Source: Euryodendron excelsum (Eukaryota; Streptophyta; Magnoliopsida; Ericales; Pentaphylacaceae). Taken from it: a stretch of 64,000 nt of DNA. The first letter of the stretch is position 1; every line of letters starts with the position of its first letter. The notes beneath the pieces are model-generated. The model had not been told where the DNA came from and searched no databases. It saw nothing but the letters and a program-made list of their open reading frames with translations. Made by a program: the position numbers and the translations under genes. Below are positions 50,701-63,419 of the stretch, piece by piece. The stretch lies in NCBI GenBank assembly GCA_033060915.1, contig CM065386.1, positions 4,849,501 to 4,913,500 on the forward strand. The letters run 5' to 3'.

Positions 50701-53331
50701 TTATGCAACTGAAGCTCAACTCCCTTAGTATTCTTTCAATTTCTCTACCTCCATGTGCACCAAATTAAGCACAGTGGTGCAGCTCGAAAGATCTTTGTAT
50801 GCCCTTCCCATACAGCCCCTATTCTAGCATCCAGCAGCTAAGAGGCTATCATCACCCAATCAACGGGAACAATGGGAGAAGCAGGCTCCATAGCTCTGTA
50901 GTATACTCACAATGCTGGGGCAAATAGGAGTGCTATTGACCACTTGTTCTGCATGTGCAACATCATTCCATCATATTTTACTTGTTCCCAAATTATTAAT
51001 TGTCAAAATAGTATTCCATGTTGTCATCCAAGTGAAATGAGCAAAGTTTTATTTGGGGCATTGTCATGCCATGTTCTTGTCTAGGGGAGGGAAGGAGTTC
51101 CCAGTGATCTTATGATGAACTTCCCACACCCAGTATCATCCCAAAATCCAGTCCTCTTGCCATTTTCAATCACTTAAATAATATGCTTTGTGAAGTCCCC
51201 CTACTCTTTTGTAATAGTTGTGAATGATGAGATGTAGTATGTTAGCAGGGTAGATAGGGTAACAAGGAGCAACCTGCCCCCTGTTGGCCGAAATTATTAT
51301 TATTGTTTAAAAGCCTTCTCTTGAATTTCTCTACTTCCTTGTTCAACACAGATTCATCTACAGAATAAGGCCAATGAGACTCCCTGATGTGAAGGGGGAT
51401 GAATCCCCCACCTTGCATCTATGTTACAAGGACTCTTCTTAATTTGTGTAAATATTTATAACTTTGGATACATAATACTTAGGAAGGGTAGGGATATATG
51501 TTTGACATATAATTATACACAAAACACCCTTATTGCGTTACTTTTGTGACATAGTTGCTTCAAAATGAGTGTAGTTCTCATACTTGTCCAAAAAACAAAA
51601 AGAGTAAAGTTGTCATGCTTAGGGATTTAATTTTATTTTGGATAACACACCATTCTATGTGTTGGAAATAAATGACTTTGACATTTGGACACATAACTAG
51701 ATCTGATATGCACCCTACTCCATGTAACATAGCTTTGCACCCTAGAATCTCTACCAAGTGGCGGACTCAGGAATTTTTTCCAGTGGAGGCGGAAAATATT
51801 CCTAAAGAGAAAATTTTAAATGAGGCATTTTACATTTTTAATACTAGTGTAAATTTTGTACTTAAAATTTTATGTTTTTTAGATGAAAAATTATTAATTA
51901 ATTTATTTTTCTCGCTTTTCAATGGAGTATTCACTGAATCACAATGGATTTAATCATTTAATAAAAATTGATTTTTGGTGAAGTATTCACCAAACGATTT
52001 GACCAGCATAATACAAAATTAGTGATTCAACCAACAAAGTAAATTATTTACTTTTCTGTTCTATTTGTAGAGCTACAAACAATTAAAAAAATTACATTTT
52101 GTTTAAAAGAAAATCAAACAAACATCGATCTATATAAAAATTGAAAAATATTACATCAACAAGCCGTTTGATAATGTTATCGGTAATATTTACTAATTTA
52201 TTTTTCAGTTTGAAACTTTTGTCTTTGTACGAGAGAGAGGGAGAGAGAGAGAGAGAGAGAGTGTGTGTGTGTTTTGTGAGGATTTAAACTTCTAAATATG
52301 TATATATTAGAGGGAGAGAGAGTTGTATATGTTAGACCATTGATCTTCTTTGTATTTATAAAAGTGTATATAATTATAATTTTTTAAATAGTTTTTTCAA
52401 GTTAATTAGAGTGGTTAATCTGGGATCTTTTTTATGTTTTTTTTTTTTTTTCATTGAAGTAGGCTTTTTCTTTCTTTTCTTATGGGTCTTTTCTCATTTA
52501 GATAGATTGAGGCCTTTTTTTCTGTTTTTATGGGTCTTTCTTATTTAGATTGAGGCTTTTTTTTTAAAAAAAAAAGAGCCAAAATTATACAGAATTTTAA
52601 CTATAATAAGTAGGATTTTTAAAATTTAAAGACTTAAAACGATGGCTTTGATAGCTTTACATTTGAGTCGCCCTTATCCACTCTTCTCCCATGCGATTAC
52701 GTAGTGAATTCTTGATAATATTCATTGCAGAAAAAGCTCTCTCAACTGATACAGTTGCCACCGGTAAGATCAGTGCCAACTTTCCCAACAAATATACTAA
52801 CGGGTAGACAATATCCTTCTTCGTCTCAACTAATTTTTGAGCTTATGCCATTTTGGGTGTATTTTAGATGGGTATGAGTTTGGATTGGGTTAAAAAAAAT
52901 TTTGAACTGGGTATTGGGTTTAGCCAGGCAAAGTCTATTTTTAATTTGGTAGTGGGTAGGGTTTAAATTTTTTTTTTTTTTTTTTTTCAAAATCCAGTGG
53001 AGGCGGCCAAGCGTCGGTCCGCTCCTGTCTCTACCAATGCTGCCATGACACAAAACTATTGATTTGGGATGACCTCACTCTTTGCCAAGGTAGTTCTGAG
53101 TCCTCGGTCAGCCTTGAAGCATAAGAGAATGCAAGCTGGTGTTCCTCCCCTGCTTGTTGAATATATTATTGTCAACACAGCAAATGAGACGTTTAAATTG
53201 TTGTCTTATAATTGCCTATTTCAAGCACCTTAACAGGCCTCCATAATGCATGTAAAACTTCATATTATTGAATTATAGTACTAAAATTCCTGAATTTGTT
53301 ATTTATTTTTACATTCTCCCATTTTTGTTTT

Positions 53332-53362
<31 letters not shown>

Positions 53363-53600
53363 GGGGGGGTATTTTTTGTGCTCACCTATTAGAAGCACCT
53401 TAACAAGCCTCCATCCAGCTCAATGCCTCCATAATGCATGTAAGCCTTCATATTATTGAATTTGTAGTAATACATATATTGTAACACCTGTTGAAGTACC
53501 TCATAGTGAGAGGTTGTATTTATTATTTATTCGGACATTCCCCTTATTTTTTGGGGGTGAGGTGAGTGGGGGGCAGGTGCGGATATATATTTTTTTTATG

Positions 53601-53634
<34 letters not shown>

Positions 53635-56600
53635 TAATTGCTCACTCTTACAAGTTTAACCACTAAATGTCTTTGTATTTTGGGAAAAAACTATACATAG
53701 AATTGAAAGGTGATCCTTGTGCTTGTCTTATTGAACAAGAAAAGTTTCATTAATCCACTATACTGGTTCATTAATGTCTTGATGCTCTTTGAATTATATT
53801 GAATTTGTTATTCTGAATTGCAGAACTAATGATGTAGGACAGCTTTACAAAACTTAATACAAAGCTGCATACAGTTGGATTCTGTCGTGGGTTTAGGGCA
53901 AGAAAAGATTCTAGGGTTAGAATTTTAAAAGGTAGAAGGTTGGTGGTAGGGTTTGTTGATGAAATAGGGCTGCAATTAAGTTGATTCTCAAACTATAGTG
54001 TTGCCAGATTTTCTGAATTGGGAAGTCTATATGAATGGAACTTTGTCCCTTTTCTGGGCAAAATAGATTGGTTTCCCTTTAAAACATCATTGGTAAATTT
54101 GTGTGTAGTTCTATGTTATCAACCGCAATGACAATGGTTGTCACTTTCCAGTTTCCAATTTCCCTCTTGAATGTAGAAATTTGTTTGATAAAACATGGAG
54201 TACATGATTTTTTCCTACCACAGGGATGGTTTCTATCTTATGTCTCTCTTCCCCTTTTTCCATCATTTGTAACTTTTTTTTATGTTGCCAAGCATCTGAG
54301 TGGTTTATAATGGTGTAAATGAGAATGTTCAGAAATAATTATGGTATGTGATTGGGTTATGTGACTCAGAAACTCCCTTACATTTTCTATTTTGTATGCT
54401 AGGACTAAATTGGCACATGGGTTGTTATCTGGTAAATATTCAGTCCCGGCACCAGAGGTATGTATATTTTGAAATGAGGTATCTTCATGCTGTTGGCATG
54501 CTTTGTGTGCACTTACACATTTTATTTCTTTATTTGCCATCTAGAAAGATGATATAGCAGATGCTGCAAGCTCAACTCCAAACGTGGTAAGTTTCCAGCT
54601 GGGCCTTTTTTTCCAGCATGTGCTTAGTCTTTTGGTTTCTTGTGCTGACTGTTTCGATTTGAACGATTTAGATATTTGGATTTAAGCTTTTGCTTTTATA
54701 ACTGAGTTTAAACCATTGTTTTGGTCATGCAACTCAGCTATGCTTTTTGTTTGTTTTTCCTTAAAATAATTTAACTTGTGTGTGCTGGCCTTTACCTATT
54801 CATTGTTACAAAAAAAAGGGGTCTTATGCCTCTTCATTGAATTGTTCATTTCTTTATGTAACCTTTTGGTTTTAGTTGCTTTAATTTTCAATTGCTTCAC
54901 TGCTGGAATGGTTCTATGCCTTATCTGTTGGTTATTCTCATTTTTCCTTGTCACATTTTGTTGATTGTCTTCTTTATTCTTGTTTTTTCTCTTTCTCTTT
55001 CTGTTGTCTTTTGACTTTTTCTTTTTCCGTTCTGTTGCCATCTTAAACTTTCAGAAACAGGAGGGCATTCCTCCTCGTATGTTCAAGGCAGTCATTGCTG
55101 CCAGTCATCCTGAATTTTCTACTATGAGACAACAGGTATGCTCAGATGTTGTTAAATCTGTTATGTAAAAGAGCCTAATTTTACTGACTTGTTTCTTTTG
55201 TGACATGTGGAGCTGCTTATTTGATTCCTTACGAGATATGCATACAGCATTTTTACTTTTAGTACTACATGCCATTAAGATCCACATTAGTGACCATTAC
55301 TCAACAGTGTTAATCTAACCTGAAGGCACAGCATGTAGTGGGATACAACTATTAATCTGTACCACTTAAAAAATCTTCCTCTGGATGATTAGATGGTTCT
55401 AAATTGTCTACTTCATGGATTCCATTGAATTGCTGGAATTATTCACAAAGCTCCCCCTGCCTCTTTTCCTTCCCCTTTTCTAATTTAATGGTCTGAGATG
55501 ATAGTATGATGTTGGTTATGAAATATGTGACCTCTTATACTAGTGCGGTTGCATCACTGGTTCAGGAGTGTGTGAAGTGTCCCAACAACATGCTTAAAAG
55601 TCGCATATGTTTATAAAACATGTGAGCAACTGTTTAGGGGCTCATTGTTTTGTTGTTGTTATTGCTATTTTTATGTACTTAAATGGTTTACACTAATTTA
55701 TGTCTAGGATGCATTAGAATTCTTTCTACATTTTATTGACCAAGTTGAACGAGTCAATGCTGGGAAGCCTGAATTAGATCCTTCAAGGAGTTTCAAGTTT
55801 GGTATTGAAGAGCGACTGTCATGTCCCTCTGGAAAAGTTGCTTACAATAGAAGACATGACTATATTCTTTCTCTAAGTATTCCACTACATAAAGCTATTA
55901 ACAAAGGTAAGCTTCTGCACTTGCCATTTGTCTGGTATATTTGCCCTCACTTTCTGATGATTTCATGGGCTGTAAATCCAGAGGAGCTAGAAACCTTGCA
56001 CAAAATGGAGGCCGAAAAAGATTCGGAAGGGAAGGAAGTGTGAGTATGAGTGGGCTAGTTTTCATGCTTTCATTAATTTTTCAGACTCATCTTAGTATAT
56101 TCGGTACTGGCAGCTCTACCAATCAAATTGTACGCCCAAGGGTTCGTTTGGATGACTGCCTAAAGAGCTTTATAGGTGAAGAGGAGGTGCATGATTTTTA
56201 CAGCACCGAATTGAAAACTAAAGTAACAGCAACAAAGTAAGCTTTCTAATCTTTGTACGTTTTTCTTCCCCCCTTGCCCCATCATCTTGTCAATTTCTGC
56301 TCGTTAGTTGATGGGTCAGCTGTTATTCGGCCTATAGTCCTAATGATTTGGGAGAAATAATTTCGGAACTGAGTAGCTGACATTTGCTGAGAAACTACTG
56401 GCCACTTGAATTCCTCCTATATAAATGTCATAAGTTGTCTTGACTATCTTCATTGTCAAATGTCTTTTAACATCGTACAATGTCAAAGTCATAAAAATGT
56501 TAAAAAGCATGACTGGAGTTTTTAATTGCCATTTCTTTCTCTTTCCCTTACAGAACTGCTGGCCTGACTTCATTTCCTGATTATCTGGTGTTGCACATGA

Positions 56601-59600
56601 GGAAATTTCTGATGGAGGAAGGCTGGGTGCCGAAAAAACTAGGTATTTTTTCATGTGGTAGTGTAATTTAATTTCTTACAAAGCAAATACTAGAAGTGGT
56701 GTGATAATTGTTTACCCCCATTGTTCTCGCTGTTTGCCTGTTTAGATGTATATATAGATGTTCCAGATACCATGGATATTAGTTACATGCGCAGCAAGGG
56801 TCTTCAACCTGGAGAGGAGCTGTTACCTGAAGCCGGTATGGGATTTTCTGTCTAGCTTTGTTAGATTCCTGATTTAATTTTATGTAACATGAATACTTAA
56901 TGTAGAAAAAAAAAAAAATGTAGGCGTCTTCTGCTTATATACACTCAACATATATGTCCAAGAATTGCTATCAGTGTATTCATGCAACTTATGAATTTAT
57001 GTGTACTTTACTGATGTTGGGCCTTGTGTTACAATTTCCGACTATAACTAAAGGAAAGTTGGCATTTTGGTCCTATGTGCTACAAATCTACTTCTTAATT
57101 TTGTGCAATTAAAATATGCTTGAAAATAAACCACCAAAAAAAAAAAAAACAAAGAAAAAGGAAAAGGAAAAGGAAAAAAGAAGGAAAAGAAAAGAATGAA
57201 ATCACAAAAATATGCAGAAGTGTGAAAATCATACTGAAGAAGCTACTCTGGAATTTTTCATACAATTACAAGGCAAACTATGGCGATCTAAATTGGACCA
57301 GTGACAGGAAGTTGGTGTTTTGATAGTAGTAGGTACAGCGTTGGGGTTTGACCAGAATTAGTTAATGTGTGTGCTGGGAAATACTAAGATAACCTTGTGA
57401 CATATTATATATATATGCTAAGATAAACCTTGTGAAACTACAAGAATTCATAAGTTTCTGTGTAGGCCTGTGCTTGGAAGCATCTAGAATTTAGAGAATA
57501 TGTGGCCTGAAAGGGTTCTTGCTCAAGCTATATTGTCAGAGTAAAATTGTAAAATTTATAAAATCCAAATGCTAACAGTTATTAACTTTCTAATTACCAG
57601 TTACTGATCTTAATAATCATTATTTCATTTAGTTTTAAAGCAATATTCCCTATAGAAGTTTGAGGGAATTAGGCTTTCTTAGTTTAAGGATTTTGTTTCA
57701 AAGCCGAGACCCAGATTAACTAAAATGAAAATGGAAAAGAAGCCCTGAACCACTAAGTAGACTAAATTCATGAAGACTATGCAGTAACCAGAATTCATGC
57801 AGTTTTGAATGTACACCAATTTAAGAGCTTTTAAAGCATAGTACTTCCAGCTTGCCTTGATGGATGTGGGTTTCCCCCTCTATGTCCGCTTATGACTATC
57901 ATGAATCCTGTTTTTTGCTCAAATGATTGGAATTACTCTGTTCATTACGGCATTCTATGTGGAGACTGTCTGGTGGTGAACCTTTGAAATTTACCCGTGT
58001 CCATTTTACAACCTGCAGTTGGGTTCATTAGTTAATTATTCAAGTGTGCAGCTGCTAGTAATGTATTTTTGCAACATGGTTGGCTCCCTGGTTTTGTGGG
58101 TTTTCATTAAATGCAAGGAGACATTTCTATGGATGGTTGGAGGAACTATTTTATGGCGTGTTATTTGTTTGTGACCTTGTGTAGTTCGTATTCTTTTCCC
58201 TAACCCATAACATCCCCCCCCCCCCCCCCCCCCCCACAAAACAAAAAAAAAAAAGAAAAAAAAAAAAAACAACTCCACACAAAACAAAATAAAAATAATA
58301 AAGAAAAAAAGTGGCAAAAGTGAAAGAGTCACGGATTTAAACTATCATTTCTTTTTTCCCGTTGTTCTATTTTAATGAATTTGAATTCTCTAGTAAATGG
58401 CTTTTGGTTGGATATGGGGTGCATCGTTACATAGTCTCCCCGGGTGTACATCTTTGCTTTTATATCAGCCTTTTCTGTTTGACAACTTAAGTGGTCTCAG
58501 AGTTTTCTAACTAGAAACAAGATTTCTGACAAATGGCAATAATGCAGAGTGTTAATGAGCCAGTTTGGAGAGCAGTCCCCTCCTTGTTTGATCTAGTGTC
58601 TTTGGGGCGAGAAATTGTTGCACATTCAAGGGAGTGGAAGCCTAATGCATATATTGAAGTCTTCCTTTTTATATTTGTAGGATGTGGAAGGTTGATCCTT
58701 GTAGTGGACTTGGTCTTTTGCATCCTCATAATGGTGTATAGCTTTGTATACACCGCATATACGTGGGAAGTGTTCTCTTTTTGATTTCTTAGTAAGGAAA
58801 ACACACAGCCCCACCCACACTTGGTGTTGTTGAGGACAAGTCCAAATCCACACACAGCCAAAAGGGCATAACTTTTAGAGGAGTGATGGAGACCAATAAA
58901 GCTAATCAGAGGCAAAAGGCTTGAGACTAAGAGGCTTGTGCCCACTTCAGTGCTTTTTTGCGTTATAAATATTCACTTAACAAAAGAGGAATATGCATTT
59001 TAAAGGTTGAGATTAACTAAAGGATGTCATTGAATTGTCTTATGTTCCTTAGGCTGCTAAAAGATTGAGAAGTGGATATTGGAAAGGGATCCATGAAACT
59101 CCTGCCATTGTTGTGTTTGCAGCAGAAGACTATTGTTGCCATGCTTTTGACAAATAAAATTGTCCATATCAAGAGAAGTGGTTAATTTTGTAGGATGGCA
59201 GATTGGGCCCTATGCTGCATTCATTTACATACTCTCTTTCAAAGATGTCTACCCTATTCACTTATGGTCATTGCAATCATTACTATGCTTGCTTTGACAT
59301 ATTGCTTTGCGTCAGTTCCTGATTTCTTTCAATGTCACAAAAGACTGAATCTTGGTTGTGAATTATAAGTGATTGACAAAAATCCTTTTGGCTGTCTTAA
59401 GGAATTTGTGGCATTTTACCTGGCATTTATGTAATTAATTATTTGCTTTGCTTGTCATTTTTTATTTTATATTACACAGCTGCTGGGGATGTGGCAGAGT
59501 CGGAGAAGCTTTTGGCCAACAAGGATATAGTTTCCCAACTTGTGTCAATGGGGTTTAACTATCTTCATTGTGAGAAGGCTGCTATCAACACCTTAAATGC

Positions 59601-61487
59601 TGGAGTGGAGGAGGCAATGAATTGGTTACTATCTCACATGGATGATCCCGGTATTCCAACTTAAATGGTCTTCTTGCTACAGTTTCTCTCCCATCATAGA
59701 CTGCAGAAGGTACTGATGCAAACTTTATTTTCCAGACATTGATGTACCCATCTCCCAAGAGGCTCAAAGTGCTGGGGTTGTATCATCGTTCGTTGATCAG
59801 TCAAAAGTTGATACTTTGGTTTCATTTGGTTTTCAAGAAGACATAGCTCGGAAGGCACTGAAGGCATCGGTAAATCCTTATTACTAGTCATTTATTTTGT
59901 GATTTTGAGGAAAATGCATTAGACAATTTTGTTTCCTAGACTGCTGTACTTCTGTAACAGTTTCTTTTTTATATACAATTCTTTACAGGGTGGTGACATC
60001 GAGAAAGCAACAGATTGGATATTTAAACCGAATGTATCTGGTTCATCAGATATGGATGTTTCATCAAGTATCCCGCCTATTGTTGATTCTGCACTGCCTG
60101 ATGGAGGAGGAAGTAAGTTCCTTGTACTCTCTTTACTATGTTTTTGTTCATAAACATGAGTTCTTTTGCTGCTGCTGCTGATCTTGTTTGCGGCGAGATA
60201 TCAACAGTTGCAGTGAGAGAAACAGCATAACATGCAAAGATAGTTCATAATTTGAATTATTCGGAAAATATTGCTAATAGTTAAAGGAAATTTTTAGATA
60301 AATTTTTTTAAAGAACAGCCACGTATGATAAAGCACTTGAAAGCAGAGGTCCTTGCTGTGCAATGACAATTAATGCAGGAATTCTCGGGAAATTGTTTGT
60401 ACATATTCGGAAACTCTGAAAAATTCAAGAATTACTGAAACATGCTGGGTAGATTTGGAATTTCTTCTGTCAGGGAGTGTATCACCATAAATTGGGGAAA
60501 TTATCAATAAATCAGAGAATATTCCCATTGTGCTGTTTGATATATCATCCTTTTCCTAGTCGGTTGTAGGTGGATGATGGATGGCTAATGCTATTAGTCA
60601 CACCTGATGACCATGAATCTTGGAACAGTGCACATCAAGTACTTCATACTTCTGTTGAGTTGAACATACAGATTGATTTCTATATTGGTTCTTTTTTGCC
60701 TTTTTTTTTTTTCAAATTTGTTTTGCTTTGGTACGGTTTGCACAGTTGTTTGGATCAGATAGCCCTTCAGGCATGGTGGTTTATTGTTTTTGATCTGTCT
60801 CAGTTTGGCTTTTCTACTTTTAATGTTATATATGGCCTTGACACTAAGTGCTTTGGATCATTGGATGTTATTTACCATTCAAGAGATCTCAAGGTCTGAT
60901 ACTTGATTGCATTTGAAATTTGACGTCCTAGAGTTTTGGATTATTATTGGAATGTCTTACAATGTTCTGGAAATATTTAGTGAAATTATCATAATATTTG
61001 CTTAGGAAATTCTCTTTACTATTTGGTGCTCTGTTTTTGTTAAGAGTTTGTCTTACAATATTCAGGTGAAAAAGGATGTAAAACATTATTGAGATAATCT
61101 TGCTGTTATCAAGCTTGTCTTGATTGTATAACGGTTTTTAAGACTGTTCAATAATTTGTCTTTACTTTCCATAAATTTGTATTCTAGCATAGTGCGGTCT
61201 CGGGATTATTTTTCACTTGTTGGAAACTCTGGTGGTTTCAAATGCTGCTAGTTGGTTTATATTTTGACTACTTATTTGTAAAAATTGTTGTTTTTTGTGA
61301 TTACGCAGGTTATAGGCTTATGGGACTAGTGAGCCACATTGGTACTTCTACCCAGTGTGGTCACTATGTTGCTCACATCTACAAAGATGGGAGGTGGGTC
61401 ATTTTCAATGACGAGAAAGTTGGGATTTCCAAGAACCCTCCGAAGGACATGGGATACCTGTACGTTTTTGAGAGACTCAACAGTTGA
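44705..61487 (+). CDS. UBP14: Ubiquitin-specific protease UBP14 (USP5/IsoT type)
   Basis: Twenty exons: 44705-44800, 45217-45388, 46723-46835, 46979-47315, 48534-48628, 49480-49613, 49719-49775, 49905-49982, 54403-54457, 54545-54586, 55055-55135, 55708-55906, 55982-56039, 56096-56236, 56554-56642, 56746-56835, 59480-59650, 59736-59869, 59989-60112, 61309-61487. They sum to 2445 nt (814 aa) with no stop. The ZnF-UBP domain has ligands C180, C183, C200 and H213. The catalytic cysteine box NLGNSCYL has C317 and the histidine box QCGHYVAHI has H774. Two UBA domains lie at about 627-665 and 692-731. UBP14 disassembles free ubiquitin chains and is essential for Arabidopsis embryos. All key residues are present, so the gene looks intact. 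The exon 13/14 junction is uncertain (acceptor 56085, 56096 or 56114). Confidence 0.95.
50195..50385 (+). repeat. Three-copy 64-bp tandem repeat in UBP14 intron 8
   Basis: Units start at 50195, 50259 and about 50323, each with 'gataacc', 'atgcatgtt' or a variant, and 'gtcaaaactatcaaa' or a variant. A (TA)n tract lies just before it. Intronic and non-coding. Confidence 0.85.
51756..53027 (-). mobile_element. Deleted hAT transposon in UBP14 intron 8
   Basis: A 1272-bp element whose ends read AAGTGGCGGA and, reverse-complemented from the right, CAGGAGCGGA. Both are close to the CAGGGGCGGA ends common in plant hAT elements. The flanks carry the 8-bp duplication TCTCTACC (51748-51755 and 53028-53035). 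A subterminal 'tccagtggaggcgg' is also found inverted at both ends. The interior holds the C-terminal piece of a hAT transposase on the minus strand. Most of the transposase is missing, so the copy is immobile on its own. Confidence 0.88.
52657..52845 (-). pseudogene. hAT transposase C-terminal fragment
   Basis: The minus strand reads QKLVETKKDIVYPLVYLLGK then LALILPVATVSVERAFSAMN then IIKNSLRNRMGEEW, stopping after seven more residues. This is the hAT dimerisation domain, with its hallmark A-x-x-SVER-x-FSAM core, as in plant zinc-finger MYM-type/TTF-type hAT transposases. An in-frame stop lies just upstream of QKLVE, and the usual conserved tail after GDEW is absent. Confidence 0.88.
53226..53600 (+). 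repeat. Tandem ~168-bp repeat with a T/G28 homopolymer junction
   Basis: 'gcaccttaacaggcctcc' (53226) and 'gcaccttaacaagcctcc' (53394) head two related copies. Both include 'ataatgcatgtaa' and 'ttcatattattgaatt'. Copy 1 contains T runs leading into 28 consecutive G (53342-53369); copy 2 has only a short 'ttttttgggggtgaggtg' at the matching place. A CT microsatellite follows at about 53600-53630. Confidence 0.8.
58214..58235 (+). repeat. C22 homopolymer next to an A-rich tract (UBP14 intron 16)
   Basis: 22 consecutive C followed by an A-rich tract to about 58269. Read on the minus strand it is T-rich DNA leading into a G run, the same arrangement as at 53342. The surrounding intron (56836-59479) is AT-rich and holds no gene. 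Confidence 0.9.
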
Positions 61488-62344
61488 AAACATATGAAAT
61501 TCAGAAGTTGAAAGACTATAGAGATTAAACAGCTGGAAAAGAAGCAGAGATTGATTTCCTGGAATCCCTCATTAACCTGTGTTCTTGGTCGCTTATACAA
61601 TGGCCTTCTAAGTCTTTAACTACAACCTTGACTTGTGTTGGTGGTAATATTTCATCCATTTGGTCCTTGATTCATGCCAGTTACTTCAGGCACAGCACTT
61701 ATGGAACATGATAGTAATCTCTTGGGGAGTCAAAATACAATTGTATTCGTTTTAAAAAAAAATGGTATGACAGTTGGGAATGGAATATGCGATTGTAGCA
61801 TTGTTCCTTATGAGAGAATTTGTGTAATCTGCTCCTCACTTCTAACTACTTAACATCCTCTTGGGGAAGCTCATATGGTTCAGCTAGGAAAGAGGGGAAG
61901 AAATTTTAACAAGAGTAGGTTGTATTGTGGAGTCAAATAGATAATAACCTTTTTTTTTTTGTTTTCCCGGTTTGAGATCGAAATTCAAATCATATTATAG
62001 GATTATATGCGGTAAGTGTAATGCTTGCTCATAGAATTCATACGAAGAGACTGCTGGTCATGCATTGCATCCTGCTAACCTTTTGTTTGTTCGTGTGTAT
62101 GGAAGAGAGAAATGCAGGGTTATCACCTATGCTGGAATGAATATTTATCATGCAACCGATTGTTCCAATTGGTGAGAATGATGAGCAGATCGAGATGGTT
62201 TATATAGAGAAGTAACATGCTGTTTTGTCAATATAGAACACCCTTCTCTCTCTAAGCGGTTATTTGTCAGTTGAGTGCCATTAAGGATAGACGCAGCTGT
62301 CAATCAGCATCAGTCCGGGCTCACCAACAATAGGTGGGTTAGGG
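61488..62344. other. UBP14 3' UTR and flank
   Basis: Downstream of the UBP14 stop codon. No coding region or clear repeat apart from T and A runs. Confidence 0.5.
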
Positions 62345-62510
62345 CTGACGTGGTGTTAATTAGACGGCGTCTGATCGACAGTCACGTCATCTCAGGCTAC
62401 GTGGCGTCGATTAGACGACATTTGATTGACAGTCGTGTCTGCCCTTAGCTTGGGTTGACATGGTGTCAATCAGACAGTGCCTGACCGACAGTCGCGTCTG
62501 CCCTTAGCCT
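62345..62510 (+). repeat. Three-copy ~55-bp minisatellite
   Basis: Degenerate units begin near 62345, 62397 and 62455, each with 'gtggtgt' or 'gtggcgt', 'attagac' or 'atcagac', and 'gacagtcgcgtctgccctta' or a variant. The stretch is less AT-rich than its surroundings. Confidence 0.7.
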
Positions 62511-62511
62511 T

Positions 62512-62579
62512 TTTCTTGTTAATTAGTTGTATGGTTTATATAGCCTATTTCTTGTTAATTAGTTGTATGGTTTATATAG
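62512..62579 (+). repeat. Perfect 32-bp direct repeat, 36-bp period
   Basis: The segment 'tttcttgttaattagttgta' plus 'tggtttatatag' occurs at 62512-62543 and again, identical, at 62548-62579. Confidence 0.95.
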
Positions 62580-62596
62580 GAAGTATCTGTCATTAG

Positions 62597-62760
62597 TAAT
62601 GCTATATAATCAGAAAATTTATACAGAATGTATCACTAGAATTACTATCGTTCCATAATAAAAAACCCATCAAGATACCTGTTAATTATAAAATTGTCAT
62701 TGTCACATCATTTTGCTGTAAAATTTTATACAATAATTCTGAAAGAATAGCATTTTCCAT
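62597..62760. mobile_element. MITE, AATGYTAT-end family, copy 4
   Basis: The left end 'gtaatgctatataatcag' is mirrored by the right end (reverse complement 'gaaaatgctattctttcaga'). The interior has 'ttataaaattgtcattgtca' and 'catcattttgctgtaaaatt', collinear with copies 1 and 3. Confidence 0.6.
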
Positions 62761-63419
62761 CTGCCATACCTCGATATTGCCTGAGCGCGCAAAAATTCAA
62801 ATCCCGCTACAGAAAGCGAGCTTGTGTTGCATGCATTTGACCCGGCCCATATCAAGAATATGGAGATCCGGGGTTCTTGACAGCCACCAATTTTCGTTTT
62901 TCCTTCTAACTTCAAAAATTCTATTACCCCAGTTAGGTAGGCATTTTGAGTATGATTGTTTGGAACCATTACACATGATTAAGGATATAGACTTCCTTAG
63001 TCACAAGAATGCTTACAGATAAATATTTACTAATATAGATTTGTTGAAATGGTTAGGTATAGCGATAACAAATGATATAGTATTTGGTCCATCAGCCTGG
63101 ACTACAAAACTTAATCATATGACGTTGGGTTTTAAATCAGGCAAAGTAGGTCCGATTTTTACATGCATATGATTATGAACTATAATAATTTGATATATGA
63201 TAATACAAAGATCTTAATGTTGTCGACATATAATAGTCGAGTGAAAATGGTTTAAAGTATTGCATGTTCAATCAGAGCAAAATTGAAAACAAAATGCCTA
63301 TTCAATTAGTTTCAATCCAACAAATTCCAACTTCAGAGTTCAGATAGTTCTGCTTTGCCATGGCCATACTGAAAATTCAACACAGATGTACCATGAACAC
63401 CTCTCTCTCTCTCTCTCTT

